A DNA stretch of 64,000 nt from Neobacillus drentensis. GTDB taxonomy: Bacteria > Bacillota > Bacilli > Bacillales > Cytobacillaceae. Positions 37,361 to 45,757 of the stretch are shown piece after piece. The DNA lies in the NCBI RefSeq assembly GCF_021560175.1, contig NZ_CP091110.1, forward strand, positions 4,714,501 through 4,778,500. The letters run 5' to 3'. Both the position numbers and the translations under genes were made by a program. The first letter of the stretch is position 1. Every line of letters begins with the position of its first letter. The notes below the pieces were generated by a model. It saw only the letters and a list, made by a program, of their open reading frames with translations, did not search any database and was not told the DNA's origin.

Positions 37361-37383
37361 CTTTTTCGGACAAATAAATTAAA

Positions 37384-37857
37384 TCAATTTAGGAAATTAA
37401 CTATTTTATCGAATCTATCTTTGTAGTTAATAAGAGAACTTACAGCGATTTTATCGAAACCACTCTTTTTTTCACTCGCCCATTCATTCAAGGTCTCTCT
37501 TATTTTTTTTACTCTTTGTAATTCTTTATGCTGTTCGAATCTTACTTCTTTATGTTCCAGCACATAAAAATCCATTGTATCTTTCGATGGTGTATGAACC
37601 AAAACCCAAAAATCAGGATTAGAGTCTGTTCCATTATCGTAATATTTTTGAAAAAAATTCGTCTGTATTGTGAGTTCCTCAGTTGTTTTTACCTGTATTT
37701 TGGCAATCTTGCTCCCACTTCCTGTTGCTATTACATCAAATAATTCTTTATTTCCATACGTAGGAAAGGCTTCTAAACCATACCTAAAAAGGCGAGAAAC
37801 CGTTCCAAATTCTCCAGATTTACCAATGGAACGCTTTAATTTAATATCTTTTGCCAC
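37384..37857 (-). CDS. small PD-(D/E)xK-like nuclease domain protein
   Basis: A 157-residue protein. KSGEFGTVSRLFRYGLEAFPTYGNKELFDVIA...KIAKIQVKTTEE follows the pattern of a family of restriction-like nucleases: GE helix, G-N before the acidic strand, a D in FDVI and a Q-V-K in place of E-x-K. PDFWVLVHTPSKDTMDFYVLEHKEV continues the fold. GTG start with AAGGGGAATAAAT upstream. It probably shares a transcript with the upstream GIY-YIG gene (80-bp gap). Confidence 0.65.
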   Translation of the reverse strand: MAKDIKLKRSIGKSGEFGTVSRLFRYGLEAFPTYGNKELFDVIATGSGSKIAKIQVKTTEELTIQTNFFQKYYDNGTDSNPDFWVLVHTPSKDTMDFYVLEHKEVRFEQHKELQRVKKIRETLNEWASEKKSGFDKIAVSSLINYKDRFDKIVNFLN

Positions 37858-37937
37858 ATTTATTCCCCTTAATTATTTATACTTGCAGAAATCGACCACA
37901 TATTATTATTAAAAACAATTTAATTTTGACCATAATA

Positions 37938-38528
37938 TTAAATAAACTCTTCATCCTCAAGCCCTTTATCAGTTGTCGGATACCAATTACGAATTGCATC
38001 GTACATATATCCCTTTTCTTCATCGCTCCATTTTTCTCTCTTAGTATAACTTTCCATTTTTTGAATATATTCTTCTCCACTTATCATCCTTTGGGTATAA
38101 ATGTTATGTGGTGGTTTAAATTTTAGAAACAAAAATTGTTCAAGAATAAAACGCAAGTCAGCATCATTAACATCAAGTTGATAAAACTCAACAGTATGGA
38201 AATATTGGTACAAACGAATTATTTTAACAACTTTCTTGTTATTAGTTACTTTTACAGATGTAGTATTGGTTTTCTTAGTAATCATATGTTGTGAAAAACG
38301 TTTCCAAAACGACTTAGTTTGACCTACATAAACAACCTTTCCGTATTTATCACGAAATACATAACAACCAGGGATATCAGAAAAATCCACTGTTTCATCA
38401 ATTTGCCAAACAGGTATTTTTTCGGTTATATCCTTAATAAAAAATGATGACGTTAAAATTGATTCTCTATCTAAAGTCCTCGTTAAATCTTTTATTTCGA
38501 AAGTTAAACTAGCAATATCTTTGAACAT
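37938..38528 (-). CDS. GIY-YIG endonuclease domain protein
   Basis: A 196-residue protein with the GIY-YIG core near residues 50-130: DIPGCYVFRDKYGKVVYVGQT, then SFWKRFSQH and the later acidic LRFILEQFLFLKFKPPHN, which supplies the expected Glu and Asn. The first 45 residues are unrelated. GAGGGGATAAGCC precedes the ATG. GIY-YIG proteins cut DNA in repair, restriction or homing; which applies here is unknown. Confidence 0.8.
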   Translation of the reverse strand: MFKDIASLTFEIKDLTRTLDRESILTSSFFIKDITEKIPVWQIDETVDFSDIPGCYVFRDKYGKVVYVGQTKSFWKRFSQHMITKKTNTTSVKVTNNKKVVKIIRLYQYFHTVEFYQLDVNDADLRFILEQFLFLKFKPPHNIYTQRMISGEEYIQKMESYTKREKWSDEEKGYMYDAIRNWYPTTDKGLEDEEFI

Positions 38529-39227
38529 ATTGGCTTATCCCCTCAATTTAAAATATACATATTTAGATATAACAAATCACAAGTGAAATGCCAACAATTT
38601 CTTGTAAATACTTGTTTTTTTTGGTTTGTATTGTTAATTATTCTTTTTGAATAATGGTACTAACTTTTTTACGATAAATTGCTGTTTATGTCATATTACT
38701 TTATTACAGTAAAGCGTCCGTAGTCTTAAGTTACCTTGTGTTATCAATACTTTACTGCACTAAAGAGCGTTCTTATAGCCCCTGGAGTTTTCCAAAAAGC
38801 GACAGTTTCCGCCACATCATCAAGCGTTTTTAACTAAACTTGGTTTCCGTAGAACGTCCTCCTTTTTAAAGAAATTACATTTTCATACTAATTAACCGAT
38901 AATAAACAAAAAACCCTCCAACGATTAGTCAGAGGGAACATGCTATATAATATAGTATGACCATAATCGATATTCTCGTAACCTTTGTTATCACAAAGAT
39001 TCCGTGCTGTATGCTGTACATTCGTACAACATCAGCAACTTTAACGGCATGTTTTAGTAGTTTTTTAACAGTTAATTTCTAATCAATAACGCCCAGGCGC
39101 TTACAGCCCCAACGGTTCAAACAAAAGTCTTCATTTTACTCATATAAATATAATAGATATGACGACTACTCTTAACTGCGTTTCTCTCGATTAGAGAGGA
39201 ACGCAAGATTGGTGTCGCTTTTGACAC
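38529..39227. other. 699-bp region without a recognised gene
   Basis: Contains two small palindromes CTTTA-N6-TAAAG (38699-38714 and 38750-38765) and a hairpin terminator (CCCTCTGAC...GTTGGAGGG then TTTTTT on the minus strand, about 38907-38936). GGAGGACGTTCTAC near 38850 (minus strand) is close to GGAGGGCGTTCTAC just upstream of repeat R copy 1. No frame with a ribosome site was found. Confidence 0.5.
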
Positions 39228-41006
39228 CTAGCTTGATAATACTCGCACACCCGTCCCACTCGTCTTTTTCATGATTTTACGAGTAGTAACTTCAATAATG
39301 CCTGCCGACTGTAGACGCTGAATTTTATCGTTCTTCAATATCCTAGCGAAATTACTTTTATCGATTCCAACCGCTTCTCGTACCAGCCCCTTATCGTATT
39401 CACCTTGTGGCAACGTTAGAATGTAATCAACTAGTTGATCCGCTTTATCCTTTTTCAGCGGATTTACATCGGTTTTATGATATTTGACATCCAGTTGTAT
39501 TGGATCACCTAGACGAATGCCCTTCAGATGCTTTCGTAATTCGTTAAATACATCTGAATCGCCATGGACTACGAACACTTCAGCTTCCTTCGTATTATCA
39601 CGATTAATCCGTTTAATCGCTTGATATAGTTCGCTAATAACGCAGCCAAAACGGATTGCTTCGAAATCTGCGTTTTTGAAAACGAATTTACCTTTCTTCC
39701 CTTTTTCAGCGATCATCTGAAGAGAATGATTTGTAATCTTTTGCTGTGTAGCTATCGACCATCTTAACGGATACACTTCCATAGGGATTAACGGGTTAGC
39801 AATGATCCACACTTGTGTATAATTTCTCCAGTAATTCTTTCCTACGATATCCCCGAAATGAGCGACATCAACATTCTGAATATCGTTCCCTTGTAAATGT
39901 GACAACAATTCCACCTCAGCTTTTAATTGCGTAACAATCAGCGTTTTGTCCGATTCGGATTTGTGTTCTTCGATCAGCTTACACATCTGAGGAAAGTAAT
40001 CTTCTGTACGTCTAATATTGCTCATGGACGAATTAAACGGCACATGATGTAGAGTCCAGTTTTCATGCGTGATAATCTGTGTCTGCCGATCTATTACTAT
40101 TCCTACATCATATAGGTACTGTTGATCGATCTCACCGTTAGCATCTAGTATAATGTTATTCCGTAGTCCCCAACGTCTAAGCTCACTGTTAAAGCTTGTA
40201 AGCCGTCCGTTATTATACAAGCATTTATTTGCATATATGGCATCTAACATATCACAGAACTTGCGTACCGTGTTAAATTGCTCTAGGTCATACGTTTGTG
40301 CCTCTATTTTTGATTTAAATTGGCTAATCGTATCAGGCTTTATTTTTGGCTCGCACTTCAGTAACAGATTTCCCGACTTCTGTTGTTCTAACCTGTTTAA
40401 CTCTTTAAACAGCCCCTTACAAACAGCTAAAAGATCTCCATGCAGCGATATAGGTAAGATACTTTGCATTTTACGGTATTCAATTTCTGAAAAGGAGAAC
40501 GTAGGAATGTGTAATGCTTCATCAATAATCAGCGTATGGCGACCTTCCATAAAGTACTCTCTAGTGAAGGCATCTTGTGCTAAACGAAGATAACGCTCAT
40601 GGGTGATTATAATTACGGGATGGAACGCAAGAGATTCAAGATTATCTTTATATCGTCCCCAGTTTTCGCTAGTAATTCCGAGGGCAACATCCAAACCGGA
40701 ACATTGATTGATCCGTTCTATACTGGCTTGCACGTCCTCTACGAATTGCTTTACGATTAGAAATCGTCTATAACCGCCTTGGCTCGTCCACAATTCTGAT
40801 TCTTCCTGATTGTTTTGTGACAGATATCCCCCTATAATGCGATCTGTCTGAAGGCTCTTTCCAATTCCTGCTTCCATCGGCAAAACCATAAATAAATCCT
40901 CGCCTGTCTCGTTTTCTACGATTCTACTTTCTAGAAGCTTAATTTTGCTAACATATTCCTCTCCGTATACCTTAGCAAAGTGTTCATGTGTATTGTAATC
41001 GTTCAC
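39228..41006 (-). CDS. SF2-like helicase with C-terminal winged-helix
   Basis: A 592-residue protein. Motif I is FMVLPMEAGIGKSLQTD (Walker A about 45-52) and the motif Ia region is RRFLIVKQFVEDV. VIIITHERYL and TLIIDEALH form motif Ib and II (DEAL instead of DEAD). ISELYQAIKRINRDNT resembles motif VI, and residues about 525-592 look like a winged helix (GEYDKGLVREAVGIDKSNFARILKN). A GTG start at 41004-41006 is preferred (GGGGAGACAG upstream). It could be a replication or mobilisation helicase of the island, or a defence helicase. No known family is recognised with confidence. Confidence 0.65.
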   Translation of the reverse strand: MNDYNTHEHFAKVYGEEYVSKIKLLESRIVENETGEDLFMVLPMEAGIGKSLQTDRIIGGYLSQNNQEESELWTSQGGYRRFLIVKQFVEDVQASIERINQCSGLDVALGITSENWGRYKDNLESLAFHPVIIITHERYLRLAQDAFTREYFMEGRHTLIIDEALHIPTFSFSEIEYRKMQSILPISLHGDLLAVCKGLFKELNRLEQQKSGNLLLKCEPKIKPDTISQFKSKIEAQTYDLEQFNTVRKFCDMLDAIYANKCLYNNGRLTSFNSELRRWGLRNNIILDANGEIDQQYLYDVGIVIDRQTQIITHENWTLHHVPFNSSMSNIRRTEDYFPQMCKLIEEHKSESDKTLIVTQLKAEVELLSHLQGNDIQNVDVAHFGDIVGKNYWRNYTQVWIIANPLIPMEVYPLRWSIATQQKITNHSLQMIAEKGKKGKFVFKNADFEAIRFGCVISELYQAIKRINRDNTKEAEVFVVHGDSDVFNELRKHLKGIRLGDPIQLDVKYHKTDVNPLKKDKADQLVDYILTLPQGEYDKGLVREAVGIDKSNFARILKNDKIQRLQSAGIIEVTTRKIMKKTSGTGVRVLSS

Positions 41007-41220
41007 CCTGTCTCCCCACTTGCTGTGATTTATTTTTGGATTATTATATACGATTCGATTATACATTGCTTAAGAACAATTTGGCTCATAAAAAATATTC
41101 AAAATGCTCTAAATTCTATTTTTAGTACTTGTTAGCCTATATAAGAGTACGAACCATTCCTCTTATTAAATCCTACAAAATGATTTTTCACCCTAAAGAT
41201 TTTCAAAAACTATATAAATG

Positions 41221-41249
41221 AAAGAAAACGCAACCTAAAAGGGCTGCGC
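41221..41249 (-). terminator. terminator of the tandem-HTH gene
   Basis: Minus-strand CGCAGCCC-TTTTA-GGTTGCG followed by TTTTCTTTC. Confidence 0.7.
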
Positions 41250-41308
41250 AAAATTTTAAAATCAATTATCTCCAATTTTTTTATTAATACATTTCTTTAA
41301 GATTTAGC

Positions 41309-42106
41309 TTACTTTAACTTACTTCTTTTTCGTCTTATTTTGCCCCCACTAAGGTCTTGATATATCTTTCCTGCTCCTATCTTTTGTACAACGGATTGTG
41401 GTATCCCAACCATTTGGGCAATATCTTTTTGAAATAGATTTGTATTTTTTAGAAGATAAACGACCTTAAGTATTTTCTCTTTTGAGTACTTATCTACCTT
41501 TTCTATTTTCCCTCCTGTTTTGTTTGTCCAAGTAGTTCCTTGAGCTATTTTTTCAATTGCGCTTTTGCTAACATTGAATTGTTTAGCAATCTCTCGATAT
41601 GGAACTCTTTTCTTTATAAGTTTAATTACATCATCTATTTCAGTTTGTAATATTAAAGAACTTCCATGTTTATTACTAATTTTTCCGCCAGTAACTTCTG
41701 TCCATGTTCTGCCACCACCTACTCCTTGAATTGCCGCTAAAGGGAGATTTAATAAAACAGAAATCTGTTTATATGTCATTTTAGGATTATCTTTTATTAT
41801 CTGAGTAATTTTTTTAACCAACTCAGTATTAAGAACATAACTAGCATTATTTGTTTTAACTCTCCCTCCGGTTAAATGGAGCCAAGTATCCCCTCGCCCT
41901 ATATGTTCGACAACCCATATTGTGGTTCCAACTGTTTCAGCCACCTCTCGATAACTTAGTCCTTCTTTTATAAGTTTGATTATTTGTTCTGCCTGTTTTC
42001 CTGTAATGGTACATGTAGGATTGCTTTCTCCGCTTTTATCGTATGCCCTTCCATCAATTGCCCCTTCTTCAAGAACTGTTAACCAGCGCTTTTTTTTACG
42101 TTCCAT
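41309..42106 (-). CDS. protein of four tandem helix-turn-helix repeats
   Basis: A 265-residue basic protein made of four homologous units. Each is a helix-turn-helix followed by a (G/A)-x-G-x-(T/I)-(W/Y)-x(3-4)-(T/S)-GG-(K/R)-(I/V) tail. The GG tails fall at residues 80, 140, 198 and 254, a 56-60-residue period. Similar single units (HTH plus GxTWxxxTGG) occur as DNA-binding tails of phage and intron homing endonucleases, but no nuclease domain is present. The start overlaps the yolD-like gene by 28 bp without a ribosome site, so translation is probably coupled. It is likely a multi-site DNA-binding protein. Confidence 0.75.
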   Translation of the reverse strand: MERKKKRWLTVLEEGAIDGRAYDKSGESNPTCTITGKQAEQIIKLIKEGLSYREVAETVGTTIWVVEHIGRGDTWLHLTGGRVKTNNASYVLNTELVKKITQIIKDNPKMTYKQISVLLNLPLAAIQGVGGGRTWTEVTGGKISNKHGSSLILQTEIDDVIKLIKKRVPYREIAKQFNVSKSAIEKIAQGTTWTNKTGGKIEKVDKYSKEKILKVVYLLKNTNLFQKDIAQMVGIPQSVVQKIGAGKIYQDLSGGKIRRKRSKLK

Positions 42107-42456
42107 TCCAAAAGCATCATTTCTATTACAACCATTCCGACCACATCCTCAAATGCAACCCGGCGGAAATCTTCCGGATCCACTTCAATACGAAGCTGGT
42201 GCGTTATAGGATCCACGTAATGGACACGACCAGTAATATCCGAAGTAAAGCCATCGTCCCATATAGTCACTCTTACGGCTAAACCATATTCCATCGCATA
42301 GCCTATTCGCTGATCAAACTCCTCCTTTTCATACTCATCAATAATTGGCTTTACGATACGTTCAGTGTCACGCCATAAATCACGTTGAAACTTAATTAGC
42401 TCTGGCATTCCAAACGCAAACTGCCACTTCTTCTTCCCACGGTCACGAATCGCCAT
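42079..42456 (-). CDS. YolD-like protein
   Basis: A 125-residue protein with the YolD signature MAIRDRGKKKWQFAFGMPELI and ending in the SITDITG.V...D...-like strand region (TSDITGRVHYVDPITHQLRI). YolD-family genes usually sit beside Y-family polymerase genes (uvrX/dinB) on phages and plasmids and are damage-inducible. Here no polymerase is adjacent, but an SOS box lies 27 bp upstream. GAGGTGATTAAT precedes ATG 42454-42456. Confidence 0.88.
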   Translation of the reverse strand: MAIRDRGKKKWQFAFGMPELIKFQRDLWRDTERIVKPIIDEYEKEEFDQRIGYAMEYGLAVRVTIWDDGFTSDITGRVHYVDPITHQLRIEVDPEDFRRVAFEDVVGMVVIEMMLLEWNVKKSAG

Positions 42457-42482
42457 ATTAATCACCTCAACCTTATTATATA

Positions 42483-42496
42483 CGAACAAATGTTCC
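42483..42496. promoter_or_regulatory. LexA (DinR) SOS box
   Basis: CGAACAAATGTTCC matches the Bacillus consensus CGAAC-N4-GTTCG at all half-site positions except the last. It lies directly upstream of the YolD-like gene, predicting DNA-damage induction of it and of the coupled tandem-HTH gene. Confidence 0.85.
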
Positions 42497-42510
42497 GTAT
42501 GAATGCAAAA

Positions 42511-42533
42511 TAAAAAAGGACCTTCTCAGGTCC
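42511..42533 (-). terminator. terminator of the HNH-like gene
   Basis: Minus-strand GGACCTGAGAAGGTCC followed by TTTTTTA. Confidence 0.85.
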
Positions 42534-42601
42534 GCTGCTGATTTTTTCTAATCTAAAGCCCCCACTAGTTAAAGATGGAACCTTAAATAACAATCGATGC
42601 A

Positions 42602-43588
42602 CTATCTCTTCTTTCGTTCCAATCTTCTTTGTTTTCTATTTTTAGGGAATTCAATTGCCTCAATCATTTTTCTCCCCTCTGCAAGAAAATCTAACGAAAT
42701 TCTCTTGGCGAATATTGCTCTAGCTTCCCAAAAATTCCTCCCCTGTATGGAAGCCTTTATCAGGTTTTCAGAAAACTCTAAGCCTTGTTCTCCACTAATT
42801 GCGCCGTATCCAGTTATACTGTTAAATGCTTCTGATACTCTTCGTATCTTATATGAATACTTTTCAGGAACTAATTTCTCAAAAGTAAAAAGTTTGTTCA
42901 TTTTGTCTTCAAAAACAACTTTTTCCTCTTCATATCCATCCTTCCAGAGTACCAATAGAAAAACTGCACTTGCAAATCTAATAACATATATGCTTTCTAT
43001 TAGTCCAGAACCTATAGTCACTTCTCTATTTTTTTCTTTGTTGTATACACTATAAGTTGCCCCTAGAGGCCAAAGTTTCGGATTTTTAATTATAGCTAAC
43101 GGTCTTTTTCCATTAACCTCTTCTAATACTGGGAGCATATTGATGTGAAGGCCTGCAAACAGAGAATAATTCCCCTTAAAATTGTTTTCTCCCTCCATTA
43201 TGTAATTGATGTTATCTTTAAACCATGCTGAATCCGATTTTTCCATTCGGTCATAGTTGTAAGCTATTTTAAGGAGCCATCTGGATAAAAGATGATAATT
43301 GAATTCAAACGGGAATTCCTTATTGTAATTATCAGCTATACCAAATGAACACATAAAATTATCGCTAATTAATTTATTTCCGTAACCGTCTAAATCACTT
43401 AATACTCCGTTATTGCATAAGTTACAGACATCACCTATAGTGAGACCGTTATTGTCTTTGAAGGATCTTTTCTCCATAAATGTTACATCGTCGTCGGGAA
43501 AAAGTTTGATTAAACCATTTGGAATAACATGCTCTTTTGTTCTAACTAACTTTCCTCCAATTTCATTGTTACAATATGCACATTTCAT
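42602..43588 (-). CDS. HNH-endonuclease-like protein
   Basis: A 328-residue protein. The N-terminus has MKCAYCNNEIGG...TKEHVIPNGL...DVCNLCNNGVLSDLD, i.e. two CxxC pairs (C3/C6, C55/C58) around E-H-V-I-P, the core of an HNH/zinc-type nuclease. The remaining 250 residues are unrecognised and end in a basic tail (PKNRKQRRLERKKR). I start at ATG 43586-43588 behind GAGAGGATATA. It could be a restriction or defence nuclease. Confidence 0.72.
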   Translation of the reverse strand: MKCAYCNNEIGGKLVRTKEHVIPNGLIKLFPDDDVTFMEKRSFKDNNGLTIGDVCNLCNNGVLSDLDGYGNKLISDNFMCSFGIADNYNKEFPFEFNYHLLSRWLLKIAYNYDRMEKSDSAWFKDNINYIMEGENNFKGNYSLFAGLHINMLPVLEEVNGKRPLAIIKNPKLWPLGATYSVYNKEKNREVTIGSGLIESIYVIRFASAVFLLVLWKDGYEEEKVVFEDKMNKLFTFEKLVPEKYSYKIRRVSEAFNSITGYGAISGEQGLEFSENLIKASIQGRNFWEARAIFAKRISLDFLAEGRKMIEAIEFPKNRKQRRLERKKR

Positions 43589-43644
43589 TATATCCTCTCC
43601 CAATTCTCAGTGCCTACTTCTCTTATTTATGAGTAGTATACTAT

Positions 43645-44394
43645 TTATAGAATTACCTCGTTCCATTCACCTAACGAATCGAGCTTTTTCACTTGCTCTA
43701 ATTTTAAACAAGCACTCAACTGCTTTAATTGGTCATTTGCCCACATTGGTAGAATTACCATTAAATCAAGTAGCTCCTTTGGATTAACGGTATAAGTGGT
43801 CGCAGTTGAACTAGAACGCCTCTCTCTAATTTTCCTTTTAAATTCTGAAACATTAAATCCCTCGATTAAATATTCCATATCTTTACTCCAGCCAAACCCG
43901 TTTATTGACGGAAGATCCACGTGCTTGTTTGAGTTCACAAAATCATCTAAGTAAATAAAATTTTGATCACTGATTATATTTTCTATAGATGCACAAAGAC
44001 CCGTATCCGGTACTTGTTTCTTTATATTCTTAAAATCCACAATAAAAGGATCAATCGGATTAGCAAACAATTCACTATTGATAATTTGAGCAAAAACATC
44101 AAATTGAGTTCGGATTGCTTGCATCATAGCGACAAGTTCAGCATCAATTTTGGTTAAGTTATCAGAAACAACTTCGTGACTATCATTTGCATTCAAAGGA
44201 TCCGTTAACATTTTTTTGGCATGCTGCTCAAATTTAGAATCAAAAAATACATCATTTAAATTTCTATTGTGATACATAATTCTACTTCTAACTCTAATTA
44301 ACCCATCAATAAACTTGTAGTCATCCCTGTTTCCAATAGTCGTATAGAATAGACCAATATCGTCAAAGGTTTTAATCAGTGTCAAATAATTCAT
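43645..44394 (-). CDS. hypothetical protein, possible HEPN-type bundle
   Basis: Not recognised. It is a 249-residue helical protein; YLDDFVNSNKHVDLPS near residues 145-160 contains an N-x-x-K-H motif of the kind seen in some HEPN-like proteins, but the evidence is thin. GAGGGGAATCTAG precedes the ATG. It stands alone between the HNH-like and integrase genes. Confidence 0.55.
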   Translation of the reverse strand: MNYLTLIKTFDDIGLFYTTIGNRDDYKFIDGLIRVRSRIMYHNRNLNDVFFDSKFEQHAKKMLTDPLNANDSHEVVSDNLTKIDAELVAMMQAIRTQFDVFAQIINSELFANPIDPFIVDFKNIKKQVPDTGLCASIENIISDQNFIYLDDFVNSNKHVDLPSINGFGWSKDMEYLIEGFNVSEFKRKIRERRSSSTATTYTVNPKELLDLMVILPMWANDQLKQLSACLKLEQVKKLDSLGEWNEVIL

Positions 44395-44514
44395 CTAGAT
44401 TCCCCTCACTCTTTTTATGTACTTTTTTGTTATAACACAACTTAATACCTATTTCATTAATTTACTACTCTAAATAATAGGAAAATTTTAATGGATTAAC
44501 CTACCCGAAATTTA

Positions 44515-44546
44515 ATAAAAAAAACGCCACCCGTTAAGGTGACGTC
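44515..44546 (-). terminator. terminator of the integrase gene
   Basis: Minus-strand ACGTCACC-TTAACG-GGTGGCGT followed by TTTTTTTA. Confidence 0.88.
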
Positions 44547-44555
44547 GCATTGATA

Positions 44556-45533
44556 CTATAGGTATTTCCGTAGGTTCTCCGCAACTTCTTCCTTTTCGAG
44601 GTGTAAGTATTGTGTCGTCACTGCAAGGTTACTATGACCTAACGCTTTGGATATTTCTGCAATATTCGCACCTTTATTCAGTAATGACTTTGCAAACCCA
44701 CGTCTTAAAGCATGAGGATTAATATTACGTAATCCAAATTCTTTAGAATACTTATTCAATCGCTTCTGTATGTTGTTATGTGTAGGACTATTAGAAATGA
44801 CCCCGCCTTGTTTCGTGATAAAAACATAATTATTCTGTACTCCGTATAATTGCCTTATCGCATCATTCTGGCGTACTAGCACGCTTAATAAACGGTGTAA
44901 TGTATCATCAAATGGCAGAAGTAACTGGTCGTGGTTTTTCATGATAGAACCATCAAGTCTCAATAATTTATCAGAGAAGTCTATATGCTTATTCTCCAGG
45001 TGAACGATTGTATTAACACGTATACCCGTTTTAAACATCAATAAAACCGCTGTAGCGTCTCGTAATTGGACAAAGTCACCTAAGTCTAACAAAGATAATA
45101 ACGTTCGAATTTCACGCTCTGTGGCGCCTTCCTTAACGTTACTATCCACTCGGATGGTGATCGCCTTCCAAAACTGCGTTTCAATCCATCCATTACTAAA
45201 ACAACGGGACAAGAACGCCTTCAAACATTTTAAGCGTATTAACTTAGTTTGATTACTGACTTTCATACATGAAAGCCAATCGTAAATTGATTCCGCCTTT
45301 ATGTCGTCTAAGAATGTTAGTTTCGTCTTCTCAGCGAAATGATTTACTTGAATCGAATAATCGCTAATTGTCCTAGGGCGATTACCACTGATCTGCATTT
45401 GGCGAGTAATCGTTGCAAGCGCCTTATTAATAGTCATTCGGTCTGATTTGACCGTTGTACGTGGAGTAGGTTCTTCCGAGAATAAACCACTCAAATCATC
45501 TGAAACCGATAGAATACTTTTCTTTTTTGTCAT
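44556..45533 (-). CDS. tyrosine recombinase, island integrase
   Basis: A 325-residue phage-integrase-family protein. It has an N-terminal SAM-like domain (about 45-135) and a catalytic domain with Arg172 (TGIRVNTIVHL), His274 and Arg277 (PHALRRGF), His300 (LGHSN) and nucleophile Tyr309 (TTQYLHL). TAGGAGGCTTTTTGTT precedes the ATG. It is transcribed away from the right attachment repeat, 122 bp from it, the usual place for a tRNA-site integrase. It should catalyse integration and excision at tRNA-Arg. Confidence 0.95.
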   Translation of the reverse strand: MTKKKSILSVSDDLSGLFSEEPTPRTTVKSDRMTINKALATITRQMQISGNRPRTISDYSIQVNHFAEKTKLTFLDDIKAESIYDWLSCMKVSNQTKLIRLKCLKAFLSRCFSNGWIETQFWKAITIRVDSNVKEGATEREIRTLLSLLDLGDFVQLRDATAVLLMFKTGIRVNTIVHLENKHIDFSDKLLRLDGSIMKNHDQLLLPFDDTLHRLLSVLVRQNDAIRQLYGVQNNYVFITKQGGVISNSPTHNNIQKRLNKYSKEFGLRNINPHALRRGFAKSLLNKGANIAEISKALGHSNLAVTTQYLHLEKEEVAENLRKYL

Positions 45534-45654
45534 AACAAAAAGCCTCCTAAAACGCTAATGAATTATCGAGTGTAATTCGGCATTTGACCGATGCACTGAC
45601 CGTTTCATTTGGCGTCCTAGAAGGCTTATATATAGCGGTTTTTAAGTATGTAGT

Positions 45655-45733
45655 ATGGCGTCCCAGGAGAGATTCGAACTCCCGACCGTACGCTTAGAAG
45701 GCGTATGCTCTATCCGGCTGAGCTACTGGGACA
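45655..45733. repeat. island attachment repeat, right copy
   Basis: 79 bp identical to 26362-26440. The island-side neighbourhood contains GACCGTTTCATTTGGCG (45598-45614), shared in parts with the left end. A fragment TGGCGTCCTAGAAG resembles the tRNA 3' end with two mismatches. Confidence 0.9.
45656..45732 (-). tRNA. tRNA-Arg (UCU), right copy
   Basis: Identical in all 77 nt, including CCA, to the left copy. It carries a good host-side promoter upstream and is probably the copy that keeps the ancestral expression. Confidence 0.95.
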
Positions 45734-45757
45734 TATTAACTTTCAAAGACAAGATTT

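Larger units (their letters stand above)
26441..45654. mobile_element. tRNA-Arg genomic island, about 19.2 kb
   Basis: Bounded by identical 79-bp tRNA-Arg repeats, with a tyrosine integrase as the last gene before the right repeat. It interrupts the conserved ysoA...ysnB gene order, is visibly more AT-rich than the flanks, and carries mostly unrecognised genes. The two ends share an inverted repeat (AACCGCTATAT at 26441, ATATAGCGGTT at 45630-45640). They also share the direct strings CATTTGGCG and GACCGTTTCATT, likely integrase arm sites. No conjugation or phage structural genes are present, so it is a non-conjugative integrative element or a reduced prophage remnant. Confidence 0.9.

Noticed and set aside
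40153..40593. Plus-strand 146-codon frame opposite the helicase gene
   Set aside because: Antisense to a longer gene with clear helicase motifs; no ribosome site.
26441..45654. Island as an integrative conjugative element or intact prophage
   Set aside because: No relaxase, coupling protein, type IV secretion, capsid, tail or lysis genes can be recognised.
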